From assembly GCF_022440805.1 (NCBI RefSeq), contig NZ_JAKNTK010000001.1, forward strand, positions 3,782,001 to 3,846,000: DNA of 64,000 bases. Direction: 5' to 3'. Below the pieces are notes generated by a model, which was not told the origin of the DNA, ran no database searches, and worked only from the letters and a program-made list of their open reading frames with translations. Origin of the DNA: Holdemania massiliensis (lineage in GTDB: Bacteria > Bacillota_I > Bacilli_A > Erysipelotrichales > Erysipelotrichaceae). Within the stretch, counting starts at the first letter, position 1. Every line of letters begins with the position of its first letter. The translations under genes and the position numbers were made by a program. Positions 36,923-45,642 of the stretch are shown here, one piece after another.

Positions 36923-39094
36923 TTAGATCTTCACGGTTTCCTTAAGCTCCACCTGCAGCGTCTTGCTTTCCTTATACGGGCGAATTAAGAGGTAAATCAG
37001 ACCCGCCAGCAGGACGGCCGCGATGACCGTAAACAGCGTCAGCGGCACCTCGCCGGTGATGAAGCCGCCGATCTGGTAGACGATCATCGCCGCAGCATAA
37101 GCGAAGCCGCACATGTAACCAATCGCTCCGATTGTCCACTTCGGATTGTTCATTTCGCGTTTGATCGCCCCCATCGCAGCGAAGCAGGGTGCGCACAACA
37201 GATTGAAAATCATGAAGCTGTATGCCGACAGCGCGGTAAAGTCCGCCGCGACGAAGGACCAGATTTCATTGCCGACTTCACTCAATTCACCGCTGTAATG
37301 ATACAGCACAGCGAATGTATTGACGACTTCCTCCTTGGCGATCAGACCGGTCATCGTCGCGACCGTCGCTTTCCAGCCCATATCACCGATCCAGCCCAGC
37401 GGATAGAAGATCCATGCTACCGCATTGCCGATCAGTGCCAACAAGGATTGATTGTTATCCTCTACCGCCTGAAATACGCCGTTGACAAAGCCATATCCCT
37501 GTAAGAACCACAGGACGATGGAGCTCAGCAGAATGATCGTGCCTGCCCGCTTGATAAACGACCAGCCGCGCTCCCAAGTTCCCCGCAGCACATTCGATGC
37601 GGATGGAATGTGATAAGCCGGCAGCTCCATGACAAACGGTGCCGGATCGCCTGCGAAAAGCTTTGTTTTTTTCAGCAGGATGCCGGACAGAATCACCGCC
37701 GCAACACCGATAAAATAAGCGGACGTCGCGACCCAGGCGGAATTGTTGAACAGGGCTCCGGCAAACAGACCGATGATCGGCATTTTGGCCCCGCAGGGAA
37801 TAAAACCGGTTGTCATAATCGTCATCTTGCGGTCACGATCCTGTTCAATCGTCCGGGAAGCCATAATGCCCGGGACACCGCAGCCTGTCGCCACCAGCAT
37901 CGGAATAAAGCTTTTGCCGCTCAGGCCAAAGCGTCGGAAAATTCGGTCCATGATGAACGCGATCCGAGCCATATATCCGATATCCTCAAGAATACACAGC
38001 AGGAAGAACAGCACAAGCATCTGCGGTACAAAGCCTAAGACCGCGCCGACACCAGCAACAATGCCGTCCTGAATCAAACTGGCCAGCCATCCGCCAACCC
38101 CCATCGTATTCAAGAACGTTCCGACCATGCCAGGAACCCATTCACCAAACAGAACATCGTTGGCCCAATCCGTTCCCAGTGTTCCGATCGAAACCGACCA
38201 GCCGCCCATCGAAACCGCATAAACTAACGCCATCACCGCAATGAAAATCGGCAGTGCCAGCCAGCGGTTGGTGACGATGGAATCAATTTTATCGGAGACC
38301 GACATCCGCGATTGATTTTTTCTTGCATAACATTGATGAATAATCGAGCTGATATAGTTATAGCGTTCATTCGTGATAATACTCTCGGCATCCTCATCCA
38401 GTTTGTCTTCCGTCTTTTGAATCAAAGCTTCAACATTTGGGACCGTACTCATCATCGAAGCGATTTTATCGTCGCGCTCAAACAGCTTAATCGCATAGAA
38501 ACGCTGCATGGCGGAAGGGATATCAGAAGGCAGCTGTGAGATGATTTGATCCAGAACCTGTTCCACATTGGAGCTGAATCGATGCACCGGCGGCAAGGCT
38601 TCTTGGTTGTGCGCCAGCTTGACGGCCTGAGCCGCAGCTTCCTTGATTCCAGTTTGCTTCAAGGCCGAAATTGCCACCACCTCGCAGCCCAACGCTTTCG
38701 CCAGCTGCTGCAGGTGGATCTGATCGCCGTTTTTCTTGACGACGTCGATCATGTTGATCGCAACGACCACCGGAATTCCCAGCTCCAGCAGCTGCGTGGT
38801 TAAATACAGATTGCGTTCGAGATTGGTGCCGTCAACGATATTCAAAATCGCATCCGGCCGCTCATGAATCAGATAATTCCGGGCGACGACTTCCTCCAGC
38901 GTATAGGGAGAAAGTGAGTAAATTCCCGGCAGATCCGTAATCGTAACGTCTTTCTGATCCTTCAGCCGGCCTTCCTTCTTTTCAACCGTCACGCCCGGCC
39001 AATTGCCCACAAACTGATTCGAACCGGTTAAGGCGTTAAAAAGTGTCGTTTTCCCGCTGTTCGGATTGCCGGCCAGCGCAATTTTAATTCCCAT
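36923..39094 (-). CDS. feoB: Ferrous iron transporter FeoB (locus 1)
   Basis: 723 residues. The N-terminal G domain has GNPNSGKTT (G1), VGNWPGVTVEKKEG, DLPGIYSLSPYTLEE (G3) and NMIDVV (G4). The membrane part carries the paired Gate motifs with conserved Cys: GCGVPGIMASRTIEQDRDRK and TGFIPCGAKMPI. It moves Fe2+ inward under low-oxygen conditions. It follows two small feoA genes and precedes a Cys-rich partner. A terminator-like hairpin and a DtxR-like box lie in the gap before it. Confidence 0.96.
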   Translation of the reverse strand: MGIKIALAGNPNSGKTTLFNALTGSNQFVGNWPGVTVEKKEGRLKDQKDVTITDLPGIYSLSPYTLEEVVARNYLIHERPDAILNIVDGTNLERNLYLTTQLLELGIPVVVAINMIDVVKKNGDQIHLQQLAKALGCEVVAISALKQTGIKEAAAQAVKLAHNQEALPPVHRFSSNVEQVLDQIISQLPSDIPSAMQRFYAIKLFERDDKIASMMSTVPNVEALIQKTEDKLDEDAESIITNERYNYISSIIHQCYARKNQSRMSVSDKIDSIVTNRWLALPIFIAVMALVYAVSMGGWSVSIGTLGTDWANDVLFGEWVPGMVGTFLNTMGVGGWLASLIQDGIVAGVGAVLGFVPQMLVLFFLLCILEDIGYMARIAFIMDRIFRRFGLSGKSFIPMLVATGCGVPGIMASRTIEQDRDRKMTIMTTGFIPCGAKMPIIGLFAGALFNNSAWVATSAYFIGVAAVILSGILLKKTKLFAGDPAPFVMELPAYHIPSASNVLRGTWERGWSFIKRAGTIILLSSIVLWFLQGYGFVNGVFQAVEDNNQSLLALIGNAVAWIFYPLGWIGDMGWKATVATMTGLIAKEEVVNTFAVLYHYSGELSEVGNEIWSFVAADFTALSAYSFMIFNLLCAPCFAAMGAIKREMNNPKWTIGAIGYMCGFAYAAAMIVYQIGGFITGEVPLTLFTVIAAVLLAGLIYLLIRPYKESKTLQVELKETVKI

Positions 39095-39112
39095 GGTCTG
39101 TTCCTCCTTAAA

Positions 39113-39131
39113 ATTAGTCTGAGCTAACTTT
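39113..39131 (-). promoter_or_regulatory. DtxR-like box between feoA and feoB
   Basis: ATTAGTCTGAGCTAACTTT (on the + strand) matches the box at 39642-39660 in 16 of 19 positions. A weak promoter (TTGGAA, 17 bp, TAATTT on the minus strand) overlaps it. Confidence 0.55.
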
Positions 39132-39140
39132 TATTCCAAA

Positions 39141-39160
39141 AAAGACAGGCGTATTCGCCT
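39141..39160 (-). terminator. Internal hairpin terminator between feoA and feoB
   Basis: Minus-strand AGGCG-AATA-CGCCT (39147-39160) is followed by GTCTTTTTT. It begins directly after the second feoA stop, so it may lower read-through from feoA to feoB. Confidence 0.6.
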
Positions 39161-39382
39161 TTATTCCACTTCAATCATCTGCGCGTCTGCTTTGCGCAGT
39201 GATAATTCATAGCCGCGGACATTGACCTCAATCGGATCGCCCAGCGGAGCAACCTTACGCACGTATACCTGTGTGCCTTTGGTAATTCCCATATCCATGA
39301 TCCGCCGTCGGACAGCACCCTCACCATGAAGCTTCTTGACGGAGACCGTTTCCCTGACGGGAATGTCTTTCAATGTTTTCAT
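39161..39382 (-). CDS. feoA: FeoA-domain protein
   Basis: 73 residues of SH3-like FeoA fold: GEGAVRRRIMDMGITKGTQV, VRKVAPLGDPIEVNVRGYEL, SLRKADAQMIEVE. This is the classic FeoA pattern. It lies 14 bp after the other feoA gene. FeoA is cytosolic and thought to act on FeoB. Confidence 0.94.
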   Translation of the reverse strand: MKTLKDIPVRETVSVKKLHGEGAVRRRIMDMGITKGTQVYVRKVAPLGDPIEVNVRGYELSLRKADAQMIEVE

Positions 39383-39396
39383 TCTGTTCTCCTTTT

Positions 39397-39606
39397 TTAT
39401 ATCATGATCTTATTGGCCATTTCCTTGCTGATGGCAACTCGGGATTCTTTCACTTTGACGATGACGTTGCCCTGGTTCTGAGAAACAAGCATGACTTCAC
39501 TGCCTTCGACCAATCCCAATGAATTCAGGAAACGGCGCACTTCTTCCTTCCCGCCGATGCGTTTAACCGCGTTGATCTGCCCTGTCTGTGCCAATGTTAA
39601 CGGCAT
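39397..39606 (-). CDS. feoA: FeoA-domain protein (divergent)
   Basis: 69 residues: MPLTLAQTGQINAVKRIGGK, EEVRRFLNSLGLVEGSEVML, VKESRVAISKEMANKIMI. It lacks the GDPIEV segment of the classic form and has the pattern of the second FeoA found in Clostridia-type tandem pairs. The ATG at 39606 follows AAGGAG by 8 nt. First gene of the operon. Confidence 0.9.
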   Translation of the reverse strand: MPLTLAQTGQINAVKRIGGKEEVRRFLNSLGLVEGSEVMLVSQNQGNVIVKVKESRVAISKEMANKIMI

Positions 39607-39641
39607 CAACCTCACTCCTTTTCAAGTTGTAGATCGCAATC

Positions 39642-39697
39642 ATTAGCCTTAGCTAACTTACGAAACTAATGTTATCCCAATCTAACTGTAATGTCAA
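39642..39697 (-). promoter_or_regulatory. Feo operon 1 promoter with DtxR-like box
   Basis: TTGACA (complement of 39692-39697), 17 bp, TAACAT (complement of 39669-39674). The spacer contains GTTAGATTGGGATAAC-like sequence. A box ATTAGCCTTAGCTAACTTA (39642-39660, + strand) lies over the early transcribed region. Both elements recur almost unchanged at 58203-58260. Confidence 0.75.
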
Positions 39698-39823
39698 TCT
39701 CTTTTTGCAGAATTTTCCTCTTTTCAGGCATTTTGCTTGACAGTTAGGATATCAGCCCCTCTGATAAACGAAAAGCTGCCGGATGGATCGGAATGGTTGC
39801 GCTCTACTATTATAAGATGAGAA

Positions 39824-39870
39824 AAAGCAGGAATTCCGCTTTGCCCTTCCAGGCTACCCTCTCCTGCTTT
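39824..39870 (-). terminator. Intrinsic terminator of the DUF975-HAD operon
   Basis: Stem AAAGCAGGA (39824-39832) with TCCTGCTTT (39862-39870), then TTCTC on the minus strand. Confidence 0.7.
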
Positions 39871-39900
39871 CCATCTTTATTTTTCTATATTACTCAGAGT

Positions 39901-40563
39901 TTACAACAGATCGAGCAGTTCCTCAATCTGATAAATCCGCGGCAGATCCGCCTGACATTGCTGGCCAGGGTTGGAAAAAATCCAAATCGGCTGCATCCCG
40001 GCCCGATACGCACCGATGATATCCGTAAAGAACGTATCCCCGACAAACGCAATTTCCTGCGGCGGCAGCTGTAGCTGACGTGCACCTTCCAGAAAGATTT
40101 CAACATCCGGCTTATGGGCCTGAAACTCACCGGAAATGACGATCACCTCAAACAGATCCGCCAGTCCGCAAAGTTCAAGCTTGCGCCGCTGCATTTTAGA
40201 GCTGCCGTTGGTCACGATGCCGACTTTATACTTCTTTTTCAGCTGTTCAACGACCGCGCGGGCCTGTGGAAAAACAACGGTATAATCACCAAAGGTTTCT
40301 CCCCAATCCTGACATAAAGCTTCTCTCTGTTCCTCACTTAAGCCGTATTCCTTTGCCAACATCGAATACATATGGATCTTGGGAATGGATCCATATTCAT
40401 CCCAGGTCAACAGCTTCTGAACAATATTTTCAAACTCCACCGGATCCTGCACCTGCGGAAACAGCTCAGCCACCAGTTTTCTGACCTTGGCATTCGCGGC
40501 GGCCTGCCGATCGATCAGCGTATTATCCAAATCAAATAAAATTCCCTTAATCCCAGTTCTCAT
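39901..40563 (-). CDS. HAD-family phosphatase (YjjG/pyrimidine nucleotidase-like)
   Basis: 220 residues. HAD motif I FDLDNTLIDR, motif II VTNGSS, motif III Lys in AHKPDVEIF, and motif IV VGDTFFTDIIGAYRAG are all present, with an alpha-helical cap between motifs I and II. Likely a small-molecule phosphatase acting on nucleotides or sugar phosphates. The ATG at 40563 follows GGAGGA; the gene overlaps the upstream DUF975 gene by 17 bp. Confidence 0.9.
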   Translation of the reverse strand: MRTGIKGILFDLDNTLIDRQAAANAKVRKLVAELFPQVQDPVEFENIVQKLLTWDEYGSIPKIHMYSMLAKEYGLSEEQREALCQDWGETFGDYTVVFPQARAVVEQLKKKYKVGIVTNGSSKMQRRKLELCGLADLFEVIVISGEFQAHKPDVEIFLEGARQLQLPPQEIAFVGDTFFTDIIGAYRAGMQPIWIFSNPGQQCQADLPRIYQIEELLDLL

Positions 40564-41308
40564 GCATTCCTCCATAGTATTGACTGCGAACCTCCAGATA
40601 GCACTCCGCATCCGTCTGATAAATATAAGGATGGATGAAATAAGTGCCGATATTGAACGTGATCGCCCCTAATACATACCATAAAAAGAAGGAAAGATCC
40701 AGCACAAACAAATCCAGCTTGATCCCCTGCGTCATTTCCTGGGAAAGCGCAAGGATCTGTTGAGGATCGAGATCTGGTTCATCTTCTGTCAAGTAGGGTA
40801 CAAATCGGTAGCTGTACGATTTAACAACACCGGGAATGATAAATAACAAGGAATACAGGAACACAATAAGATCCCGCCAGAAGCCCGTCAATGCAGCACG
40901 CTTCAGTTCTTCCCATTGATTAAAGCTGCGGAAGACGTCGTTGACATTTTCCTCATCCGTTGCGGCGCGTTTAAAGTAATTCATGACGCCAAATCCCAGC
41001 GGATTGAAAACGACCAGCCGCAGTAAAACCGCGACAGCCGCACTCAGCAGCGTATACATCAAAACCAGCGGACCAAACAGCCCCCATAGCGAAGACAAGC
41101 CCACATACGTTTTGCCCAGCAGCGTAATCGTCATGGCGTCCAGCCATTGTGATGTCGGAACTCCAAAATTAAAATTCACTGAAAAAATCTTGAAGTTTGG
41201 AATTCCATCTGTCAGCCAGTACAAAATCAACGCGGCTAGAAATAATTTTAAATATTTCCGGCTCAGCACCTCTTTCGCTCGGCGTTTTAATTCAGCTCGT
41301 ACAAACAT
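40547..41308 (-). CDS. DUF975-family integral membrane protein
   Basis: 253 residues with about five membrane segments. The conserved motif VKSYSYRFVPYLTEDEPDLD with IIPGVV before it and the C-terminal HPYIYQTDAECYLEV define DUF975, a family of unknown function. The ATG at 41308 lies 8 nt from GAGGAGG; an ATG two codons earlier crowds it. Confidence 0.88.
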   Translation of the reverse strand: MFVRAELKRRAKEVLSRKYLKLFLAALILYWLTDGIPNFKIFSVNFNFGVPTSQWLDAMTITLLGKTYVGLSSLWGLFGPLVLMYTLLSAAVAVLLRLVVFNPLGFGVMNYFKRAATDEENVNDVFRSFNQWEELKRAALTGFWRDLIVFLYSLLFIIPGVVKSYSYRFVPYLTEDEPDLDPQQILALSQEMTQGIKLDLFVLDLSFFLWYVLGAITFNIGTYFIHPYIYQTDAECYLEVRSQYYGGMHENWD

Positions 41309-41390
41309 AACCATCCCCTCCTCTGCTTTTATTTTACACGAAGATTCCTCAAAATCCTAGGATTGCGGCAGAGTTTGTCCATTTTCGAAC

Positions 41391-41419
41391 AAAAAAAAGA
41401 TCAGGAATTTCTCCTGATC
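41391..41419 (-). terminator. Intrinsic terminator of the tat operon
   Basis: Stem GATCAGGA/TCCTGATC (41399-41406 with 41412-41419), followed by eight T residues on the minus strand. Confidence 0.88.
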
Positions 41420-41451
41420 AGAATGGAAACGGTATTGAATGACTGTTTCGG

Positions 41452-42243
41452 CTATTCTTTTGTTTCTTCCTCTTCATCCTCATCTTCACTGTTCGCCACT
41501 TTGCGCTTCCTGAAAATGCGGCACAACCCGATGCTCAGCTGATACAACAGAAGCATCGGCACCGCAATCATAACCTGCGACACAACATCCGGCGGCGTGA
41601 TAACAGCCGCAACAACAAAGATCACAACGATGACCACAGAGCGGCCTTTTACCATCCATTCCGGACGCATTAATCCCAGCTGTGTCAGGATGACCGTAGC
41701 CACCGGCATTTCAAACACTGTGCCGAAAGTAATGAAAATCGTCATGATAAAGCTGAGATAGCTTTCAATCGAAATGGACGCGACAATGGAAGTGGAGGCG
41801 TTAACGTTGATGAAAAAATACAACATAAACGGCAGCGCGATCTTATAAGCAAATCCTGCGCCGAGAATGAAGAAAAACAAACCCGCGACCATCGCGAAGA
41901 AAAAGACAAAGTTTTCCCTGCGTTCCAGCCCGGGACGGATAAACGCCCAGATTTCATACAGAATTACCGGTGAACCGAGGCATACTGCCCCAATCAACGC
42001 AACCTTGATATACTGCATGAACAAAGCCTGCGGTGAAAGGTACACGAACTGATATCCCAGTTCTGTCCCCTGTTCCGTCAACAGGTTAACGATCGGCCCC
42101 GCGTAATTGAAACAGATCAGTAAGCCAGCGAACAGAACCGCGATCACAATCAGAATCCGATTGCGCAGTTCTTTCAGATGACCGGTCAGCGACATGACCG
42201 CTTCTTCATTCTCTTGTTCCTGTTTCTGTTTATGCTTCGCCAT
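41452..42243 (-). CDS. tatC: Sec-independent protein translocase TatC
   Basis: 263 residues with six membrane segments. Landmarks: MSLTGHLKELRNRILIVIAV (N-terminal receptor for the twin-arginine peptide), YLSPQALFMQYIKVALIGA, and LYEIWAFIRPGLERRE. The C-terminus is acidic (EDEDEEEETKE). Starts 5 bp after tatA. Confidence 0.96.
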   Translation of the reverse strand: MAKHKQKQEQENEEAVMSLTGHLKELRNRILIVIAVLFAGLLICFNYAGPIVNLLTEQGTELGYQFVYLSPQALFMQYIKVALIGAVCLGSPVILYEIWAFIRPGLERRENFVFFFAMVAGLFFFILGAGFAYKIALPFMLYFFINVNASTSIVASISIESYLSFIMTIFITFGTVFEMPVATVILTQLGLMRPEWMVKGRSVVIVVIFVVAAVITPPDVVSQVMIAVPMLLLYQLSIGLCRIFRKRKVANSEDEDEEEETKE

Positions 42244-42248
42244 AGTGC

Positions 42249-42419
42249 TTATTCTTCGTCGTCAGACTTGTCAGAATCCTTATCGGACATGCCTTCCTTA
42301 AAGTTCTTAATTGTCTTGCCGAACATTTTGCTTAACTTAGGCAGCTGCTTCGGACCAAAAACGATGATGACGATGACTAAGACGACTAATAATTCAGTTG
42401 TACCAAATTTTCCAAACAT
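42249..42419 (-). CDS. tatA: Twin-arginine translocase TatA
   Basis: 56 residues: MFGKFGTTELLVVLVIVIIV with FGPKQLP-type hinge (FGPKQLPKLSKMFGK) and a short acidic tail (SDKDSDKSDDEE). This is the classic TatA layout: one membrane helix, a hinge and an amphipathic helix. It lies between a TatB-like gene and tatC. GAGGGAAAAC precedes the ATG at 42419. Confidence 0.94.
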   Translation of the reverse strand: MFGKFGTTELLVVLVIVIIVFGPKQLPKLSKMFGKTIKNFKEGMSDKDSDKSDDEE

Positions 42420-42444
42420 AAGTTTTCCCTCCTGATTTTATTCA

Positions 42445-42927
42445 TTACGCATTATGCGTGCGGCGTCCTGTACTTTTTGCCGTTGGACGTGAACGGCGCG
42501 GCGCCTTGCGGCCCGTGTAGGTTTCGGCCAGTGACGGTGTTTCCGGTTCCTCCGTTTGCGCCAAAACTTCCGTTTCTGCTTCCACCGCAGCTTCACTGAC
42601 TTCCGCCTCAATGACTTCCGGCTTCGGTTCTTCCTTCTTCGCCGGCTTGCCAATTGACTTAAACGACTTGGTGACGTCGTCAATCGACTTATTGACGTCC
42701 TCTTTCAGTGAAACGATTGGTTCAATCGCTTCTTTCAGCGGTGCACTCGCTTCGTCGAGCGGCTCGACGATATTCTCGCGGATGTCCTTGGACAGATCAC
42801 CCGTCACCTTTTTGACTTCTTTCAGCGATGCGCCCAGCTTCTTAGCGTAGATCGGAAGCTTCTCCGGCCCCAGAACCACCAACGCGATCACACAGATCAT
42901 AACGATCTCGGTAATTCCTATCTTCAT
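42445..42927 (-). CDS. tatB: TatA/TatB-family protein with long basic tail
   Basis: 160 residues. The N-terminus MKIGITEIVMICVIALVVLG-PEKLP is a Tat membrane helix plus hinge, with the TatB-type Glu at position 7. An amphipathic helix (about 25-90) is followed by an acidic stretch and a basic end with RKAPRRSRPTAKSTGRRTHN. TatB is not common in Bacillota, so this may be a second TatA-like subunit; the symbol is tentative. First gene of tatB-tatA-tatC. AAAGGAG lies 9 nt before the ATG. Confidence 0.85.
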   Translation of the reverse strand: MKIGITEIVMICVIALVVLGPEKLPIYAKKLGASLKEVKKVTGDLSKDIRENIVEPLDEASAPLKEAIEPIVSLKEDVNKSIDDVTKSFKSIGKPAKKEEPKPEVIEAEVSEAAVEAETEVLAQTEEPETPSLAETYTGRKAPRRSRPTAKSTGRRTHNA

Positions 42928-43027
42928 ACCCCGTTTCTCCTTTGTGAGATTATTATAACAAGTCGTTTGGCATTTGTATAGCGAATATTTATATTTTTAT
43001 GATTTTATTTTTTGATATATTGACTAC

Positions 43028-44356
43028 TCAAGCAAGAACGCAGACGACTTTGCAGGCAGGCAGCTTCTTCCGCATCCACCCGCATAGGTTTTCCGCTTCC
43101 CTCAGCTGTTGCGGTTGGCGGCAATGCAGCTCAAATTTCCAGTTTTTCGTAACACGGGTTCCCAGACGGGCATAAACCTGAGCGATGAGTTCTTCAAATT
43201 CCTGCCGATCCTGCTCCCCCTCCAGACAATCCATCCGAATCTGCAGCGTCACGCTCAGCTGCCGCTGACGAACCAGGTTCATCAACAGGTCAAATCCATA
43301 CCAGGTTAATACGCGCTGCTGTCCCAGCATCAGCACGTTGTCCGGATGATACAGATCCAGCTTCAGTTCCAGCGAGGCCGAAGCTTTCAAGGCTGACTGA
43401 TCCCGCAGCCACAGATACTGCTGATAAAGGCGGGTATCGGTTTTGACATAGTCCAGCTGACACTGCTGCGCTGCAACGTATTGCTGACCTTCTGCCGGAG
43501 ACAGAATCCGCTCATCCGGAAAGCGGGATTTTGTCCACAGGCTCTTCCATTGACTCGGCGTCATCCCGAATTCCTGCTGGAAATTGCGGTAAAAGTATTT
43601 GGAATCGGAAAACCCGCAGGCCTTGCAGATCTCCGCATTGCTGGCAGCCGTAAACAACAGCCGCCGTTCCGCTTCCCGCAGCCGATAACGGCTGACACAT
43701 TCCAAAAAGGTCATGTTGTCATTTTGTTTCCACAGCTGGGCAAAATAGCTCTTCTGCATTTTTTCAGCCTCGGCCGCCTGCTGCAGCGTCAGCTTGGCAT
43801 CCAGATGCGTCTGAATATAATCAATGATCCGATAATAGCGGACGAATTTATCCTCACTGACAGATCGGAACTGACGATTGATTTCATTCTGCACATTATA
43901 TTCCATCACCAAAGTCAATCCCAGCTTTTCTTCCATCAGCTGACGCTGACCGGCCGGTTCCTCCTGATTGAACAGCCGATAGCTTTCAAGCACGTCTTTC
44001 AGAAAGATACAGTCGCGGTAAACCAGCGAAACTTCCCGGGTTTCTTCCGGATCCACCAGGGAATCCACCAGCTGAATCCGATCCGCGTAAGGATAGCTCA
44101 CCTGCGGCAAAAGCGCTGTTTCCACATCTACACACAAGGCCACACAGCCCTCACGCGATGTCATGGCCCACACCTCACCGGCATTGACAAAAAAAACATC
44201 GCCGGCATTCATTTCCGCCAGCCGGCTGAACCGCTTGACCTGAGCCTGCCCTTGAAGGATCGCGACAAGCGTCAGCGCTGTCCCGGAATGACGCAATGCT
44301 GTCTGATGGAACTGCAGAACATGTGAGCTAATGTAATCGTGTCGGGTTGTATTCAT
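43028..44356 (-). CDS. AraC-family regulator with cupin and C-terminal extension
   Basis: 442 residues. N-terminal cupin-like sensor (about 1-100: LTLVAILQGQAQVKRFSRLA, GDVFFVNAGEVWAM). The two-helix-turn-helix AraC domain lies at about 180-285 (LTLQQAAEAEKMQKSYFAQL, CKACGFSDSKYFYRNFQQEF, MTPSQWKS). The last 150 residues resemble part of the TIM-barrel (glycosidase 39-like) extension seen in some sugar-responsive AraC proteins, but shorter. No divergent target is adjacent. The target is unknown. Confidence 0.82.
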   Translation of the reverse strand: MNTTRHDYISSHVLQFHQTALRHSGTALTLVAILQGQAQVKRFSRLAEMNAGDVFFVNAGEVWAMTSREGCVALCVDVETALLPQVSYPYADRIQLVDSLVDPEETREVSLVYRDCIFLKDVLESYRLFNQEEPAGQRQLMEEKLGLTLVMEYNVQNEINRQFRSVSEDKFVRYYRIIDYIQTHLDAKLTLQQAAEAEKMQKSYFAQLWKQNDNMTFLECVSRYRLREAERRLLFTAASNAEICKACGFSDSKYFYRNFQQEFGMTPSQWKSLWTKSRFPDERILSPAEGQQYVAAQQCQLDYVKTDTRLYQQYLWLRDQSALKASASLELKLDLYHPDNVLMLGQQRVLTWYGFDLLMNLVRQRQLSVTLQIRMDCLEGEQDRQEFEELIAQVYARLGTRVTKNWKFELHCRQPQQLREAENLCGWMRKKLPACKVVCVLA

Positions 44357-44403
44357 GCCAAATTCTCCTGTTTTTTATTATACCATCGGCGTTTCCCAAA
44401 CGC

Positions 44404-44431
44404 AAAAAGAGATCCTCACGGATCTCTTTTT
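44404..44431. terminator. Bidirectional terminator of the str operon
   Basis: A perfect 12-bp stem (AAAAAGAGATCC at 44404-44415 and its complement at 44420-44431) with a 4-nt loop. It terminates tuf on the minus strand. Confidence 0.9.
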
Positions 44432-44457
44432 CAGGATTTTTTAACGAATCACTCAAC

Positions 44458-45642
44458 TTATTTAATGATTTCGATAACGTTTCCAGAACCAACTGTACGG
44501 CCGCCTTCACGAATAGAGAACTTTGTTCCCTGTTCAACAGCGATCGGAGCGATCAGTTCAACTGTCATTTCAACGTTGTCGCCCGGCATGCACATTTCAA
44601 CGCCTTCCGGCAGTTTGATGACGCCAGTTACGTCCGTTGTACGGAAGTAGAACTGAGGACGGTAGTTGGAAACGAACGGTGTATGACGTCCGCCTTCTTC
44701 TTTGGTCAGAACGTAAACCTGAGCCTTGAATTCAGTATGCGGATGAACACTTCCCGGCTTCGCCAGAACCTGTCCACGCTGTACTTCATCACGGTTAACA
44801 CCACGCAGCAGCGCACCGATGTTATCGCCAGCTTCAGCGAAGTCCAGCAATTTACGGAACATTTCGATACCTGTAACAACCGTTTTCTTGGAATCGTGGA
44901 TACCAACGATTTCAACTTCTTCGCCCAGCTTCAGGATACCACGTTCAACACGGCCTGTCGCAACAGTACCACGGCCTGTGATTGTGAAGACGTCTTCAAC
45001 AGCCATCAGGAACGGCTTGTCAGCGTCACGTTCCGGAGTCGGAACATAGCTGTCAACTGCATCCATCAGTTCATCGATCTTGCCTTCCCAAGCCGGATCG
45101 CCTTCCAGAGCCTTCAGAGCGGAACCGCGGATAACCGGAGCGTTTTCGCCGTCAAAGCCATATTCGCTCAGCAGTTCGCGAACTTCCATTTCAACCAGGT
45201 CGATCAGTTCTTCATCATCGACCATGTCGCACTTGTTCAGGAATACAACGATTGCAGGAACGCCTACCTGGCGAGCCAGCAGGATGTGTTCACGTGTCTG
45301 AGGCATCGGTCCGTCAGTTGCCGCAACAACCAGGATCGCGCCGTCCATCTGAGCTGCACCAGTGATCATGTTCTTGATGTAGTCAGCGTGGCCCGGGCAG
45401 TCAACGTGAGCATAGTGGCGAGTTGCCGTCTGGTATTCAACGTGTGCAGTGTTGATTGTAATACCGCGCTGCTTCTCTTCCGGCGCACCATCGATCTGGT
45501 CGTAAGCCTTAGCTTCAGCCATACCGTTCTTAGCCAGGTGGTTTGTAATAGCGGCTGTCAGTGTAGTTTTACCATGGTCAACGTGACCGATGGTACCGAT
45601 ATTGACATGCTCTTTAGATCTGTCAAATTTTGCTTTTGCCAT
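44458..45642 (-). CDS. tuf: Translation elongation factor Tu
   Basis: 394 residues: GHVDHGKTTL (G1), DCPGHADYIKNMITGAAQMD (G3), NKCD (G4) and SALK (G5). The end REGGRTVGSGNVIEIIK matches. It delivers aminoacyl-tRNA to the ribosome. The ATG at 45642 follows TTAGGAGG; ten in-frame codons upstream precede that site. Last gene of rpsL-rpsG-fusA-tuf. Confidence 0.98.
   Translation of the reverse strand: MAKAKFDRSKEHVNIGTIGHVDHGKTTLTAAITNHLAKNGMAEAKAYDQIDGAPEEKQRGITINTAHVEYQTATRHYAHVDCPGHADYIKNMITGAAQMDGAILVVAATDGPMPQTREHILLARQVGVPAIVVFLNKCDMVDDEELIDLVEMEVRELLSEYGFDGENAPVIRGSALKALEGDPAWEGKIDELMDAVDSYVPTPERDADKPFLMAVEDVFTITGRGTVATGRVERGILKLGEEVEIVGIHDSKKTVVTGIEMFRKLLDFAEAGDNIGALLRGVNRDEVQRGQVLAKPGSVHPHTEFKAQVYVLTKEEGGRHTPFVSNYRPQFYFRTTDVTGVIKLPEGVEMCMPGDNVEMTVELIAPIAVEQGTKFSIREGGRTVGSGNVIEIIK

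Noticed and set aside
43481..44326. 281-codon plus-strand frame opposite the AraC gene
   Set aside because: Antisense shadow. The minus-strand frame has clear cupin and helix-turn-helix motifs.
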